From positions 16,946,981 through 17,010,980 of the forward strand of contig OX579640.1 in the NCBI GenBank assembly GCA_951230915.1: a stretch of DNA of 64,000 bases, in the 5' to 3' direction. Origin of the DNA: Antitrichia curtipendula (Eukaryota; Streptophyta; Bryopsida; Hypnales; Leucodontaceae). The position numbers and the translations under genes are program-made. The notes below the pieces were generated by a model. The model was not told where the DNA came from and made no database searches. It saw nothing but the letters and a program-made list of their open reading frames with translations. Every line of letters begins with the position of its first letter. The stretch's first letter is position 1. Below, piece after piece: positions 1 through 11,760 of the stretch.

Positions 1-2270
1 GGGCAAAAAACATTTCTAAACTAGATTCTAGAAAATATGGGAAGTTCTTCCTTAAAAGAATGTTTTAGTATGGGAGAAACGATCATGTAAAATATTCCTT
101 TTCTATTAGCATATGTTGAGCCTTAATTTACGGAAAAAAAATATTAGACAAAAATGTCAATCTTAAACATCCGGTACAATAATTCCCCCAAAACAAAGAC
201 TTGTGAATTATATTAGACTTAGTTGTTGAAGATTTGAGAGTTTTGGCTTCATTCTATATCGCAAATTTTATGACAAACCTACACTTAAAATTCTCCTAGT
301 AATAATCCGAGCATAGTTCTATTATTAACAATCTTATATTGATTCAATTTGCTCAACATTCTTTGGAAATTGTGTGAATAAATTGAGAAATTTTTCCAAC
401 ATTTTGATTGTAGGTGTCTTGAAAGTTGACTCTAGATTTTCATATTGACAAGGCGTACATTTTAAATAAAAATATTTAGAGGTTGTATTTGCAAGTAGGT
501 CACAAATAGGTGTTGTTATACTTGTCAATCATATACATGGGATAGTAGTGAGTAGACTTATAGATAATTGACTAATTCAAGATGATCTAATGGCCAACAT
601 AACTCTTGTTTTTGTTTTGAAATTTATATAATATTCTTTCATAGTAAAACATAATGTTGTTCAACAATTTTAAACGTTCCACACACCATTATCTAAGTGG
701 AGGAACATTCTACTCTTTCAAAAAAATTACTATTGATAAGCTTACTAAAATTGTAAAGAAATTAAAAGAAGATTGACACAACTTGAACCATATTTTATTT
801 TATGTTAAAACATAGGCCTATTTGCGTGGTTCTTTTTTCCCTACTATTTTGCCATTAGTTAATGTTTGCGTTGTACACTTTCTTTGAAGCATTGGCCTTC
901 TTATTTTCCTTCAAAAATACAAGAAGCCAACATATGACCAACATAGTCATTCAAAACTGATCAAATTATTGAACCAATAGGTGCATTTTGTATTTCTATA
1001 GTACTATGGAAAGTCATCCATTGACAACTTTTTGCCCTCAACGTCCTTATATGATTAATGATGATTTGCATGGAATGAAATGATACCCCAATTATGTTGT
1101 TGAATTGGTGTTCAAGGAATTTTTATGGACTTCATTGATAATTGTTTTGTGTCACCAATATTCAATCAATTCTTCGCTAATGTACCCTAATTAATGTTTC
1201 AATTCATATTATTCATAGAGATAGTGGAGGTCCTTTTGAGTGGATAGTCATGCTTGACCCCTCAGTCCTTCCTACAATATTTTTGTTACCCCCCAATTTC
1301 AAATTAAAGTATATATATTTTTTGTTAAAGCATTTGGAATAACAAAATTTCATGTGACGATTTTCCGTATCTATTGTACACTACCATATATAGCGAGGGA
1401 CCACAAACAATCACTTAATAAGTGACTGAAATAATACCCCCCATATCTAAAAGAAATTTGTTATCCCCCATGTCTATATTGTTTTGAACAGTCTAGATTA
1501 TGATTGATATGGGATTAACAACCATATACCATATTTCTAACCACATATCATATCATATCATATCATATCGGTTTTCCATATAATGCCTATATTCAACATA
1601 TCATACTAATATACATTCCATATATCGTATCTCTATCAAAGTTTTTTTTGAAAGGAACAATGTGAATTAAAAGAAGCAAAAAAGAAGAACAATTCGTCCG
1701 GTTTGCATGAAAGATTCAACCAAGGAGGAAGGCTAAGAGACAAATGCCACCTAAGTTAGTCAAAGTATCAATTTATTTTTTTGGTTTCTTGCCTTTGTGT
1801 GGGTGGGTTTGTGGGCAGGCGAATCAAGTGTTTGAGTGTTTGATTGATTGCTTTGCAGTGGTGTTTAATTAATTGATAAGATCTGCGTTGTCCCCTTTTT
1901 AGGGGATAGTGGATAGTTTCCATAATAGTTTTCAATTCTGATCAATTCCAAAATTGGCGATTCCTTGTTCAGTTTTTTCTCTTCGTTTTCATTGGTTCAC
2001 AATCCTCCAAGTGCCGGCTTTCAGTCTCTCAGTCAGTCCCCTCATCATTTATTGTTAAGAATCCATTCTCCATCTCTTTTTTATAAAGACTAAAAAATCC
2101 ATGTCAGTCAGTCAGTCAGTCGGTCCTCTAACTTATTAACGCTCCATGTCCCTGAGTTTGGAATAACATGGGCACCCCCTTTGAGGAGGTCTCCACTCTC
2201 CACTCTCCACTGGCTGATTCCAACTGAAGAAGATATTGTGCTTATGCTGCTTGTGCACACAACTTAAAGC
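1..2270. other. Gene-free AT-rich stretch
   Basis: No reading frame here looks like a conserved protein; frames are short, low-complexity and stop-rich. The visible structure is a (CATAT)n run near 1545-1570 and a GTCA-type run near 2102-2122. No RNA gene or transposon end could be recognised. Confidence 0.6.
1545..1570. repeat. (CATAT)n microsatellite
   Basis: About five tandem copies of the pentamer CATAT in intergenic DNA, read directly from the sequence. Confidence 0.9.
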
Positions 2271-2507
2271 TCAACCCATAAACGACACCGCGGACAATAA
2301 GTGTTCAATGAATGACAAGGAATTCTCCATTGTAGGACAGAAAATACAAATATTCATCCTTGGATATTTTTTTGTAGACAGTGGAGAACATCTATAGTAG
2401 CTTGACTTCCAATGAGAGATTTTGGATTTTTTAATGTATCCAAATGACTCTCACGGTTACACAATGCATGATTTCCAAGGTCACCCCCCACATCGTTTCA
2501 GGGCTAA
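2271..2507 (+). mobile_element. Small TTAA-type element, family P1, copy 1
   Basis: About 237 bp related to the well-kept copy at 38939-39167. It shares the blocks GATGAATGAC (here AATGAATGAC), CTTGACTTCCAATGA and ATGATTTCC in the same order. The ends are worn: CAACCCATAAACGAC on the left and GTTTCAGGGCTAA on the right, against intact TTAACCCTTAAACG and its complement elsewhere. It has no coding capacity, so it would be non-autonomous. Confidence 0.75.
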
Positions 2508-2723
2508 TCTATAAATGATGTTGAGGACGTTCTCCGGCTGATGAATGAACAAAGAGTCTCTCTATACAAGATTGAAGTGCAACCAAATCTTGTGTGAGAA
2601 GGGAGGGTTGTCTACAGTATCTTGACTTCCAATGAACGCTTTTGCATTCTTTTTAAACTAAAAATTTACACAGCTTCAAAACAAATGATTTCCCCAGTGA
2701 CCGGCCCGTCGTTTAAGGGTTAA
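2504..2723 (+). mobile_element. Small TTAA-type element, family P1, copy 2
   Basis: A second copy in the same orientation abuts copy 1. The right end is intact (GTCGTTTAAGGGTTAA, TTAA at 2720-2723); the left end is worn (CTAATCTATAAATGATG). The internal order matches copies at 34193 and 38939. The head-to-tail layout may come from insertion into a neighbour's TTAA or from local duplication. Confidence 0.75.
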
Positions 2724-2950
2724 GCTAAATCCTTGATCGCTTGGCCGGTGACCGTGAAAATCATCCCTTTCGGCAATGTATGACATCATCTACTTTAAAA
2801 ATAAATAAAAAATGTTCATTAGACGTCAAACTATTGTGCATAATTTTTCCTTTTCACATAAAATTTGGTGGATGAATAGTTGCACTACTGTCCTACATAG
2901 AAAGATTCCTTATCATTCATTGGCCAAAAAACGGTTGTAGCATCGTTTAA
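2724..2950 (-). mobile_element. P1 element, copy 3, inverted and interrupted
   Basis: The inverted version of family P1: it opens with GGCCGGTGACCGTGAAAATC, the complement of the family's right side, and ends CATCGTTTAA. The last seven bases of its terminus (GGGTTAA) lie about 0.9 kb away at 3876-3882, because a P2 element has inserted into the TTAA inside this terminal repeat. Confidence 0.8.
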
Positions 2951-3871
2951 CCCCTAAAGGACCAACATGCATTTTTTGGTAGTATAGAAATTTTTGGTAG
3001 GTATCTATAACTAGAGATTTTTATATTTTTGTCTAAAATTTTAATAGAAGTTGTGCATCAGGAATAAATTTCATATGCACTATATTTCATGACATTTGGG
3101 AATACAAGTCAAGAGTTATGACCAAATATGTTACTTTTTCCCCAGACTGGGCAGTCCAAGCATATCATAAAAAATCACTTTTTTCAAAAACAGAAATTTG
3201 AAATTGGTTTTCTAAAGCTATATATAGGTGGAAAGCTTGGAATCATTCCATTTTGACCAATGAGTCAAAAGTTATGAGGAATTTTAGTTTGCGGATAGTC
3301 ATGGATTTTCTACTAAAAAATAAACTTTAAAGTCCTTTATCTTACTCAATTTTCAATATTTTTAGAAAAAAATAAAATCATAGGATGTAGATTGTTCATT
3401 TCAACATTTGAACCACTGAGATTAGCATTTTCAATTCCATAACCAAATTCTTAACAATTTTGTCTTTTGAATCGTTCTCTACTTCATTCTACTTACTATT
3501 TTTTTCCTATATGTTGTACAACTCCAAATGATGTGAAAATTTTCAAGCATGTAGACAACATCTCTAGAAAATGAATCCAAAGCAGCCCACAATTTTGGAC
3601 ATTTTTTCATAGAGAAGTGAACTTGTGAAGTGCAGCTGCCCAATTTTTTGCAAGGCCAAAAAAATGATTATAATGAATTTGAATGCTTATATCTTGCAAT
3701 TTATGCAGTGGAAATTTTTGAAATTTTTACCACATGTTCTCAAGTCAGCATACTACAAGATCCTATGATTACATTTGTCAAAAAAGTTTTTTTTCAAAAA
3801 TTTGGTACTTGTACTAAAAATGGCAATTCTTGAGCGTTTTTGGTAAAAACATAGTCATGGAATTTTAGGGG
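2951..3871 (+). mobile_element. P2 element inserted in a P1 terminus, TTAA duplicated
   Basis: A 921 bp AT-rich element with TTAA on both sides (2947-2950 and 3872-3875). Ends are CCCCTAAAGGACC and, on the other strand, CCCCTAAAATTCC. Deleting it with one TTAA rejoins CATCGT-TTAA-GGGTTAA, the exact intact P1 terminus, so both the target and the insertion order are visible. No transposase frame exists inside. TTAA target duplication plus CCC-initial ends is the established piggyBac-superfamily signature; the assignment rests on ends alone. Confidence 0.85.
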
Positions 3872-3882
3872 TTAAGGGTTAA

Positions 3883-4078
3883 CTTACATCGTTAAGCACT
3901 ATTCAGTCGACTCTCTGTACAAAATGCTCCTCATTGTACAGTGCAATGTCTCATTATCATACCAAGCACCAATTACGGTGCCAAGGCACAATAACATCAA
4001 AATTATGGTGCCAGGCACGATTTCATAACTATGAGCCACGTGCTTTACAAAGTGGGAGGGCCTCTCCCTTAGGCTTCT
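3883..4078. other. Spacer without recognised feature
   Basis: Short stretch between two elements, with near-repeats of a phrase like GGTGCCAAGGCAC. No gene was recognised. Confidence 0.5.
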
Positions 4079-4460
4079 TAAGGTAGACGACCTCATTCCG
4101 ACCAGGGACCTATTTTCATTATATAGGTTATTCTCTTTCCAATCAATAGGAGAAAAGCAATGATTAATTATGGCACATTTTCAAATGCAATCATGGCGCA
4201 TTACGATTGGCTGCAGCCTTGGTTAATTTTGCAATCAACTTATGGTTGGAAATGGGAAGACCTATGTGACAAAAAATGGTCTAACAAAATCCTCAACTAA
4301 AAAGTTCACAGTAATTATGTTTTGAGAAACAAAATCCTGAAAAAATATTCAATCCTTCTAAAGTTCTATTTCTTTATATGGAAAAATTTCTCCACTGAAT
4401 CAATCTTTGCTCCAAATACGTGTAATTGCTTATTTGGTCGGAATGAGGTCAACTACCTTA
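4079..4460 (+). mobile_element. Inverted-repeat element, TAAGGTA family (family C)
   Basis: 382 bp bounded by about 25 bp inverted ends, TAAGGTAGACGACCTCATTC on the left and TAAGGTAGTTGACCTCATTC on the complement of the right, continuing to match through CCGACC. The interior has no coding capacity. The same outer motif bounds elements at 7780, 9055 and 34463, each with different interiors. No convincing target duplication flanks it. Confidence 0.75.
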
Positions 4461-4690
4461 GGTTGTCAAGGTCCTGTTCTTCAAGCTCGGGCTCCTGCCC
4501 TTGCCTTCGCGGCAGGGGCCTCATAGCACAAGAAACCTTCGGGAGGGGCCTTCCATTATATATAATGTTGTAGAGGGGGGCACAAAATCTCTCTCTATTT
4601 TAATATTTTATAAATTTTCGTTTCATTTATGTCAAAAAAAGGGAGAAAAAAAAGGAAAATATTCACTCATCCATGTTTTGTAAACTGGGC
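4461..4690. other. Spacer, low complexity
   Basis: AT-rich sequence with a small GC-richer patch near 4480-4550 (GCTCCTGCCCTTGCC). Nothing convincing is encoded. Confidence 0.4.
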
Positions 4691-5120
4691 ATGGTAGAAC
4701 CACCTATAGTTGACCAATTAAGCAATTTCGTGCATGTTTAGAAGCAGTGTAAAGCAACGTAATTTTTTTTTATCATGTAGGAAGATACAAATAACGGGGA
4801 TTACAATTTTTGGGGTAATTTTATGCCTTGAATTGAAATTACTATTAATTTTAGAAGCCAAAAGTTGGCCTCAACCCATACCCAATGTATAGAGTCTTCT
4901 AATTCTGATAGTTCAAGAACTACTTTCTTGCTCACTACTTCGGGGCATGTATCATGACTTTATTAGTTCCAACCTTGAAAATGAAAAAATAAAACAAAAC
5001 ATTCCAAGCTTTGGTTGGAAATTTGTTCTAGCATTGGTTGGAAATAGTTGCACTCTACAGGTTGGGTATGGATCCCCGGTTGGGTATGGATCCCCGGTTG
5101 GGATTGAGTGGTTCTACCAT
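4691..5120 (+). mobile_element. Inverted-repeat element, ATGGTAGAACC family (family K), copy 1
   Basis: 430 bp with ends ATGGTAGAACCACC and GTGGTTCTACCAT. A related copy lies in the same orientation at 10461-10984, with matching interior phrases such as GCCTTGAATTGAAATTACTA and GAAGCCAAAAGTTGGCCTCA. A decayed inverted relative lies near 48366-48640. It has no coding capacity. Confidence 0.75.
5060..5098. repeat. Two tandem 18-19 bp units
   Basis: GGTTGGGTATGGATCCCC occurs twice in a row inside the family K element. The sister copy at 10.9 kb has a single unit, so this is a local duplication. Confidence 0.8.
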
Positions 5121-5984
5121 ATCCCCCCACAATCACCACTTTTTTTTTCCTATTGTGTCTAGTCACTACTACTATTAGCTTGGTCGAATATTCATTGATA
5201 TTCTTGTTGGCAAGTGAAAGTAATGAGGTTCCAACGCCATCAAAGAACATGACATTTGGATAACATATGCAAAATTTAGGGAGGAATACTTGGTGCAAAA
5301 ATGAGGTTTTCTTTTTCAGGTTGTTTCCACCAACCTAAGTGGAATATGACTTCTAATCCCCTTCCATTCATTGACACAACCTCATGCCTTTGGATTGATT
5401 GTTTGTTTTCCTCTTTGTTTTTATGAAAACACCGTTACTTTTCAAGAGGAAATATTTTTTAGAAAGGAAACCAAATTTGGTTATAAAAACAATTTCTTCC
5501 ACATAGATACATAATTGATTTTGGAGATGTAGGCAAAGTGAAGATGTTGGTTTAGGGCCCAATGGCGCATTTGGTGCGGGGCCCACCTTATTTGGTGATT
5601 GGCCATTGCAGTGAGTTGTTGGAGAGTGATAAAAATACAAGTTGGAAATTCCACTGCCGGCAATCAGTTGAATGCTAATCTTATTGCAACTGGGTTTCTA
5701 ACTACCGACTGGAACTTGCACGTGCATCAAATAAACTGCAAACAAAAATATAAAAATTAAAGAGAAATCACCTTCAGTCAGTAGGAGTCTGAGCCGAAAT
5801 CATGATTATTTTGTCATAACGGAACCACACCTAAAACAGAAATAATGATAAGAGCATCCTCAGTGTTTTAACGGTATTTTATTGGCCTTCCAAATGTATT
5901 TCTAACTTTTGAATGGTATATATAATTAGAGCTTGAAATTTGTATTAGTGGAAGCCCGTCCAAAAAGCATTTTGAGTGGGTATG
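5121..5984. other. Gene-free spacer
   Basis: No conserved frame was seen. Near 5852 the phrase GAGCATCCTCAGTG resembles a plant MITE end, but no partner end was found. Confidence 0.4.
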
Positions 5985-6175
5985 AGAAAATTCAAGTTTA
6001 GACATTGGACAGGTGCTTCAGAGGCAAGGTAAAAAGTCATAAATTATGGAGGTCTTAGCAAATTGTGGTTACCAAAACAAAATTTGGCCCTTGACACTCC
6101 AAATGTGACCTCCAAATTTTATGACTTTTACCTTGCTTTTGAAGTGATTGTCCAATGTCTAAACTTGAGTTTTCT
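5985..6175. mobile_element. Fold-back element with very long inverted arms
   Basis: The two halves are near-perfect reverse complements. The left arm starts AGAAAATTCAAGTTTAGACA and the right arm ends TGTCTAAACTTGAGTTTTCT, with arms of roughly 80 bp around a short centre near 6075-6090. A transcript would form a long hairpin. It is non-coding. Confidence 0.8.
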
Positions 6176-6209
6176 AAATGTTTAGTTGTCCAATGTCTAT
6201 TGGGTTTTC

Positions 6210-6480
6210 TTTCCATTTTTTATGAAGTGCCAAAGTGGCAATATATATAACGTTATAGTGTAGCTTCAAATTTCAATAGTCACCCACATATTGGATAGAA
6301 AATATCACATTAGTATATACTACATGTCCATAATTTTGTTTTCATCCATAATTTGGCAATTTCATCCAAGATTTTTTAATTTTAAAATATGAAGTTTTCT
6401 CGCAAAAAACTTCATGGTTTTTCATCATTTTTTAGCCAAATAGTTTTTTTCTAGTGCAATTTGGCACTATAAAGCCAAAA
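6210..6480 (+). repeat. Dispersed repeat, GAAGTGCCAAAGTGGC family (family H), copy 1
   Basis: Matches 31118-31360 in the same orientation over about 250 bp, including CACATATTGGATAGAAAATA and CCATAATTTTGTTTTCA. A more diverged relative is at 11522-11760. Ends resemble an inverted pair (AGTGCCAAA against TTTGGCACT), suggesting a small DNA transposon. Confidence 0.7.
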
Positions 6481-7658
6481 AAAAGAGCCTTGATGTCTAT
6501 ATTTTGAAAAAATTGGTAGAAATTGGGACTTGGGAAGTAGTGAGAACCAATTCTAATTGTGCCTCATCCTCTTATAACATGTCTTCTTGCATTCATTCTA
6601 TAACATTCTTCAACTTTAAGGCAAGGGACTCTTTGCTTCTAATGAATCAAGGTTTCTTTCTTTGTATACAATTTTAAATGGAAGATTGCTTAGCTATGAA
6701 TAATAGGCTACTTTAACATAAATTATTCTTGTTGTAGTGACACTATAGAACAACTGAGATGAACCTTGTTACTCAAGAATATTATGTCTCCCTTAACTTG
6801 TTTGGATTCCAAATCTACATGGGTATTATAGACATTGCATGATGTGTACGTAGTTTTTTAGAACCATAAATGCCTATCCATTATAGACCAATCCAAATTC
6901 AATGCAAAATTACATCACTCCAACATTTGAGGCCATAAATGTTAGAGTTGTGTAGATTTGTATCCCCTACTATAGTCTAAGCAAGTCCTACAATGACGGC
7001 CATAATGTAACTCAAGAATGTCAAATTAGGTACAACATTTTTTTTAAGCACATTTTTTTTCTCATTGGTTACAACCAAAAGTTACTGAATATTTTTCGTG
7101 AAGGAAATTTTTTATTTTTTCCAATTAAAATAGCTAGATTACTATTGTTTTTCTATGACCAGTAGCCCAAATTTTCCTCGGTATTACCTACTTTTAATAT
7201 AGATATCACCCAAGTATTATCCAAGTATCACATGAATATTGAAGAAATAATTGCCTGCTACGTCTCCAAAATAATAATAAAAATCATTGATTGGATACTC
7301 AATCTTTTTCACCCCAATATCACCCCAATATCAAAGAAATAGCTGCCGACTACTTCTCCCAAATGATATTAAAAAAATCACTGAATCAAGGCACTCAATC
7401 TTTTTCCTTCACTCGAGGCTTTCCATCACCTTTTTCTATATTTACACCGACACAACCCTGCCACCCCAGTCCGCCACGTGGTAGTTGTGCACACCCCATT
7501 TCGATACTAATTTCTTTTGTTTCCATCTATTTTTGTACAAACAAAACTAAGAAATCCCAAAGCGGATAATCACTCCATGAAACTCCTCCCATGGGAAATT
7601 TTTCGCTTGGTGATTACAGACTATTAATTAATTAGTGGCACAATTGTCCGGTCAAATT
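6481..7658. other. Gene-free spacer
   Basis: AT-rich, with frames broken by frequent stops. A phrase CACCCCAATAT is duplicated near 7308-7330. No RNA gene or element ends were recognised. Confidence 0.5.
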
Positions 7659-7723
7659 AACCAAGGATTTAAAGTAAAATAACAAGGATTTAAAGTAAAA
7701 TAACAAGGATTTAAAGTAAAATA
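7659..7723. repeat. Three tandem ~21 bp units
   Basis: The unit AACAAGGATTTAAAGTAAAAT occurs three times in a row in intergenic DNA, read directly. Confidence 0.9.
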
Positions 7724-7779
7724 AAAATTTAAACAAATAATTAACCAAGGATTGAACTTCTTTTTTTATGCCTTGTGTC

Positions 7780-8095
7780 TAAGGTAGGAGGTCCTAAAAT
7801 GGAGCGGGTTCTAAAACCAATCAAGCTCTAGAGGTACACTTTGCACTTTTCAATGTACAAGTGGTGTGCATTTGAGGAGGTGGTCGGTTTAAGAGCCCAC
7901 AAAAATGCACTTTTCTGCAACTTCAAAAATTCATAACTAATCCCACAAAGCTTCAAAAAATATGAAACAACTTGGGTTAGATGCCAATTTCTCTTGCCTT
8001 TCAAGGAAATTTACTGAAAAATATTTTAAGAAGTTCTACCTCCCCCAAAGTCAGCTTCAGCTCTTAGATGAGCGGTTTATGGACCTCCTACCTTA
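7780..8095 (+). mobile_element. Family C element, copy A
   Basis: 316 bp with ends TAAGGTAGGAGGTCC and GGACCTCCTACCTTA, a perfect 15 bp inverted pair. An inverted relative is at 9055-9386; shared phrases include TTGGGTTAGATGCCAATT (inverted there) and the ACCTCCTCAAATG neighbourhood. No target duplication is evident. Confidence 0.8.
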
Positions 8096-8347
8096 TTCAT
8101 GTATGTTCTATCTGTGAATTGATTGAGCTCCACGCTTTAAAAGTTCAGTTTGATATCATTAGGAACTGAAAAAGGACTAACTCCTTTTTCAGTTTCCCAA
8201 AATAAAGAAAAGAAAAGTAAAAGTAAAACAACATCTAATTTTTCGTCCAATGATTTCATCATGCTGGCTGATCTGTCTAGCGTTTGAGGGTATTTTTTTG
8301 AGCTTTATAAGCTATTTAATTCCTATATTCAACCTAGTTTCCAAGTA

Positions 8348-8939
8348 CACTAAAATTGATAAATAGTGTTGGCTACACTACTTGTCAGCAATAACATTAA
8401 TTGTGATTTGCAAAGTTAGTGTTAGAACATTATTACCCATTCTAACATTATTTTAGCTCTATAGTAAAAAATTTGACGGCCAAAGACAAAAACATTATAT
8501 GTTTTTCAGCCCCTGTGGAGGGCTACGAGTTCCCCAGGGTTTCCAGACTCTGGAATTATCTGGAACTGCGCTGCAGCAGCTGCGTGACGTGGCAGAGGGA
8601 CTGCCACGTCATTTATTTTTCTTCAAAAAAACAATTTTTTTTGTTCATATTGTTTTTTCATTTTAAGATTTTTTATTTTTTTTATTTTTTATTTTTTTAT
8701 AAATTTCTGACAGCGGCCATTCTTTTACTGCCGGGGGAACAGCGCCGGGAACAGGCCTGAAACGGCCCTCCAGACCCCCCAGAAAACATCTAATGTTAGA
8801 GTTTCCCAAGAAAAGGCCAAAGTTTGACGGTGGGAGTTAAGTGCCCTTACACTATTTACACATAAGTTGAAAAATAGTGTTGGGTAAAAAACAAGGAACA
8901 ACACTAATTATCATCCAACACTATTTATCAATTTTAGTG
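8348..8939 (+). mobile_element. TA-flanked inverted-repeat element (family D), copy 1, with nested insert
   Basis: 592 bp with perfect 25 bp inverted ends that start CACTAAAATTGATAAATAGT, flanked by TA on both sides (8346-8347 and 8940-8941). The second copy at 15561-16064 has the same ends. An unrelated element occupies 8492-8795. TA flanks suit a Tc1/mariner-like mover. The ends start CACTA, but the flanking triplets (GTA, TAC) do not match, which argues against the CACTA superfamily. Confidence 0.8.
8492..8795 (+). mobile_element. Nested element with CATTAGATGTTTT-like ends (family G), copy 1
   Basis: Ends CATTATATGTTTT on the left and CATTAGATGTTTT on the complement of the right. It sits inside the family D element and is locally GC-rich at the edges (CAGCCCCTGTGGAGGG and GGCCCTCCAGACCCCCC). 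Related copies are at about 20240-20545 and, more diverged, near 17130-17405. Confidence 0.65.
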
Positions 8940-9054
8940 TACCGAGAGTTCAGATCTTTTTATCTATTTCTTCCTCTAGATATTTTATAAATATTATTAA
9001 AGTTAACTATAATATTCTATAGAAGGGGTGTCAGAGGAAGGTTTAACTAAAGGA

Positions 9055-9386
9055 TAAGGTAAGAGGTCCATAAAGTGACCATCTAAGAATTGAAACCTGA
9101 ATTTGGGGAGGTGAAACTTTTTGAAATATTTTTCAGTAAATTTTCCTTGAAAGAAAAGGGGAATTGGCATCTAACCCAAGTCATTTCATATTTTTTTAGA
9201 GCTTTGTGGAATTAGTTAAGAATTTTTGAAGTTGAAATGGCATAGGGCTCTAAAATCGCCCACCTCCTCAAATGTACATTGTTTGTACATTGCTGGTACA
9301 ACAAAAAAAGTAGCATGTACAAATAGCTTACATTTGAGAAGGTGGGCGATTTTAGAGCTTGAGCGCTTTTAGAACCTGTTACCTTA
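9055..9386 (-). mobile_element. Family C element, copy B, inverted
   Basis: 332 bp with ends TAAGGTAAGAGGTCC and GAACCTGTTACCTTA. The interior is related to 7780-8095 on the opposite strand. It contains an internal partial repeat of GGTGGGCGATTTTAGAGC and its inverse at 9233-9360, so the centre could also fold. Confidence 0.75.
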
Positions 9387-10460
9387 GTACAAAAGAAATA
9401 CAACATCAAGCTCCATCACAGCCCACTTTTTTATTTTTTATTTTTTACACAAGCATGTTGAGAAAACACACTGCAGTTTTGTCAGGATGAGAGGCTAATT
9501 TCACACAAGGTTAAGAACTTGTCACCGCCAAGTATTGAACCCGCCACCACACCATTCGGTTTGGATACCTCACAACCATCACCCGGTAGTTTAGGATCAT
9601 CTCGGACCAATCACAACCCAATTTGGATTCTCTAAGGAGTTTTGTCCTATTTTTTTTTCAAACTCCATCTCTTGGTCCCTCATTGCACACACTTTACAAT
9701 TAACTCTATTTTCACTAGGGAAATTCAATGTTTTCAAATTGCAACCGTTTTTTTCCTCCAATTCCACTAGCTAAACAATGAACTAATCTAACTGGGGGTT
9801 CTCCCTTTGTTTGGTTGTTCATTTTCTTTGCCACAGAATAGACAAAGTTAACAAAGCATATGTATCATCAAGATTTCAAGTTGTTGCGCACAACTACCAT
9901 CGACAATTGTCTTGCAAGAAAGAGACATTAGTTTGTTGACTCAGCAAAGTACATAGAAATAATCATCCATTAAGTTTAGTTTTTTTGTTACATTGAGATT
10001 TCCCGGATTGTGTGTCCCTTTGTCGCGTGCTTGGTATTATCAAAAAGCCTTTGGTGAGGAGGGGTGCAAAGGCTTTGTTTCATGGGATTTGGACCTATAA
10101 TGTCAAAGTTATAGAATTTCAAAGTTTTTATGAATTAAAAGAATTAGAAAATGCCTTTTACTTTTAATTTGACTGTGGCAATGGTACAAGGCATATTTAC
10201 TAGTCCATATCCTAGTAAATTAAATTGTTTGTTTTGTTTTGTTTGTTATAGTGAGATCTCCTAAACCATGCATCCCTCAGTCATGTTCTTGGTACCGTTG
10301 GAAAGACCTCAACAAGAAGGGGTACATGGGCTTTGTTTTGTGATGTTTTGATTCACGGCAAAAAAGATACTTAATTTCAAAAAAATTATGAATTTAAAAA
10401 AATAAAAAAATCTCTTTTACTTTTATTTTGGTTGTAGCAATGGCACATGGCACACTATTT
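9387..10460. other. Gene-free spacer
   Basis: Contains two loosely similar stretches near 9965-10200 and 10230-10455 (each has a GAGATCTC or GAGATTTCC phrase, a CTTGGTA phrase and GGCACA or GGCATA endings), suggesting an old tandem repeat. No gene was found. Confidence 0.45.
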
Positions 10461-10984
10461 ATGGTAGAACCATCCATAGTCGACCACTTAAGCAATTATG
10501 TGCATGTTTTGGAGCACTATAAGGTAATGTAAATTTTTTGTTATATAGGAAGATAGAAATCACAGGGATTGCAATTTCTTGGATAAATTTTTTGCCTTGA
10601 ATTGAAATTACTATGGATTTTAGAAGCCAAAAGTTGGCCTCAACCCATCCCCGATATATAGAGTCTTCCAATTTCGATCATTCAAGAACTATTTTCCCGC
10701 TCACTACTTCCTACTTTCGTGTTCACTACTTTGGAACATGAGTCATGACCGTATTAGTCCCAACCTTGAAAAGGGAGAAAAAACATTCCAAGCTTGGATT
10801 GAAAATTTGTTCTAGCCATGTCCAACCTTCTAGCTTGGCTGTCTTGTATTTTTCGTTTTTTGCAACTTGAAATTTCATTTGTTTCAAAAACAAACAAAAA
10901 ATAATTGTTCTAGCCTTGATTGGAAATAGTTGCATTCTACATTTTGGGTATGGATCCCTGGTTGGGATTGGGTGATTCTATCAT
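10461..10984 (+). mobile_element. Family K element, copy 2
   Basis: 524 bp with ends ATGGTAGAACCATCC and GTGATTCTATCAT. The first and last parts match copy 1 at 4691-5120; the middle carries roughly 100 bp more (about 10800-10910). Confidence 0.7.
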
Positions 10985-11521
10985 ATATTGAAGATTGAAA
11001 CTCATGACCAACATGAAACCTAAATCACAACGCTTCCACATGAACAACCTCAATCAAAATCTGCAGCTTCCCAAAACTTGAATCCATCCAACTTGAAACT
11101 TCAATTCTTGAAAGAAAATATCCCTCCAAAGCAAGCAGCTCTATAGGATCAAACACGGCAAGTCAAAGTGGTCATTCAAAGTTTGCGTCTTGTGTTTGAC
11201 TTCTTTGTAAATGTGAAATTATTACCTCTACTTTGTGGTTTCTTACTTAGTGTCTTGCATTCTTCATCTCTCCTAACTAATTTGGGGTCTTTGATTCAAA
11301 ATTTCCAATTTAACATGGGTGGAAAACAATATATTCCAACATTTTTCCCGAGCGTAAAACTACAGACTTTGATTGACCACTTTAATGTCTTGCAAGATCA
11401 ACAACTAAATGCCTCCTTTATTTCACCCAAAACACAAAGTATCATACAAGAATCTATTTCCTTGAGGTTTTCAAACACCTTCATAAGGTCATTTACCAAC
11501 ACATTTTTTTGATTTTTGAGA
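10985..11521. other. Gene-free spacer
   Basis: There is an open frame at 11168-11512, but it has no conserved look, no start context and an AT-rich composition like its surroundings. I treat it as chance. Confidence 0.4.
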
Positions 11522-11760
11522 AAGTGTCAAGATGGCGATCACTTAAAATTTGGTGAAGCATTGTATTTTTGCATCCATCCATCTTTTAGACCAAAAATTA
11601 CTTTTCAATTATATTCATGAATGCACTTTTTCATCCAAATTAGGCAACTTCATTTACATTTTTAATAGGAATAAGAAATTTTTGGCAAAAAAAATTTACT
11701 TTTTTTTGGCAATAAGTAGAAATTTAATTTGAAATGGTGCAATTTGGCCCTATGGTGCCA
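11522..11760 (+). repeat. Family H repeat, diverged copy
   Basis: Begins GAGAAAGTGTCAAGATGGCGAT and ends near TTTGGCCCTATGGTGCC, comparable to the ends of copies at 6210 and 31118. It is more decayed than either. Confidence 0.5.

Noticed and set aside
4963..5298. 111-codon minus-strand frame
   Set aside because: It crosses the boundary of a family K element and is partly made of a tandem repeat (IHTQPG units).
8473..8760. 95-codon frame near 8.5 kb
   Set aside because: It lies within nested non-coding elements (families D and G); homopolymer-derived Phe runs and no homologues in mind.
11168..11512. 114-codon frame
   Set aside because: AT-rich, low complexity, no conserved blocks, no splice or promoter support.
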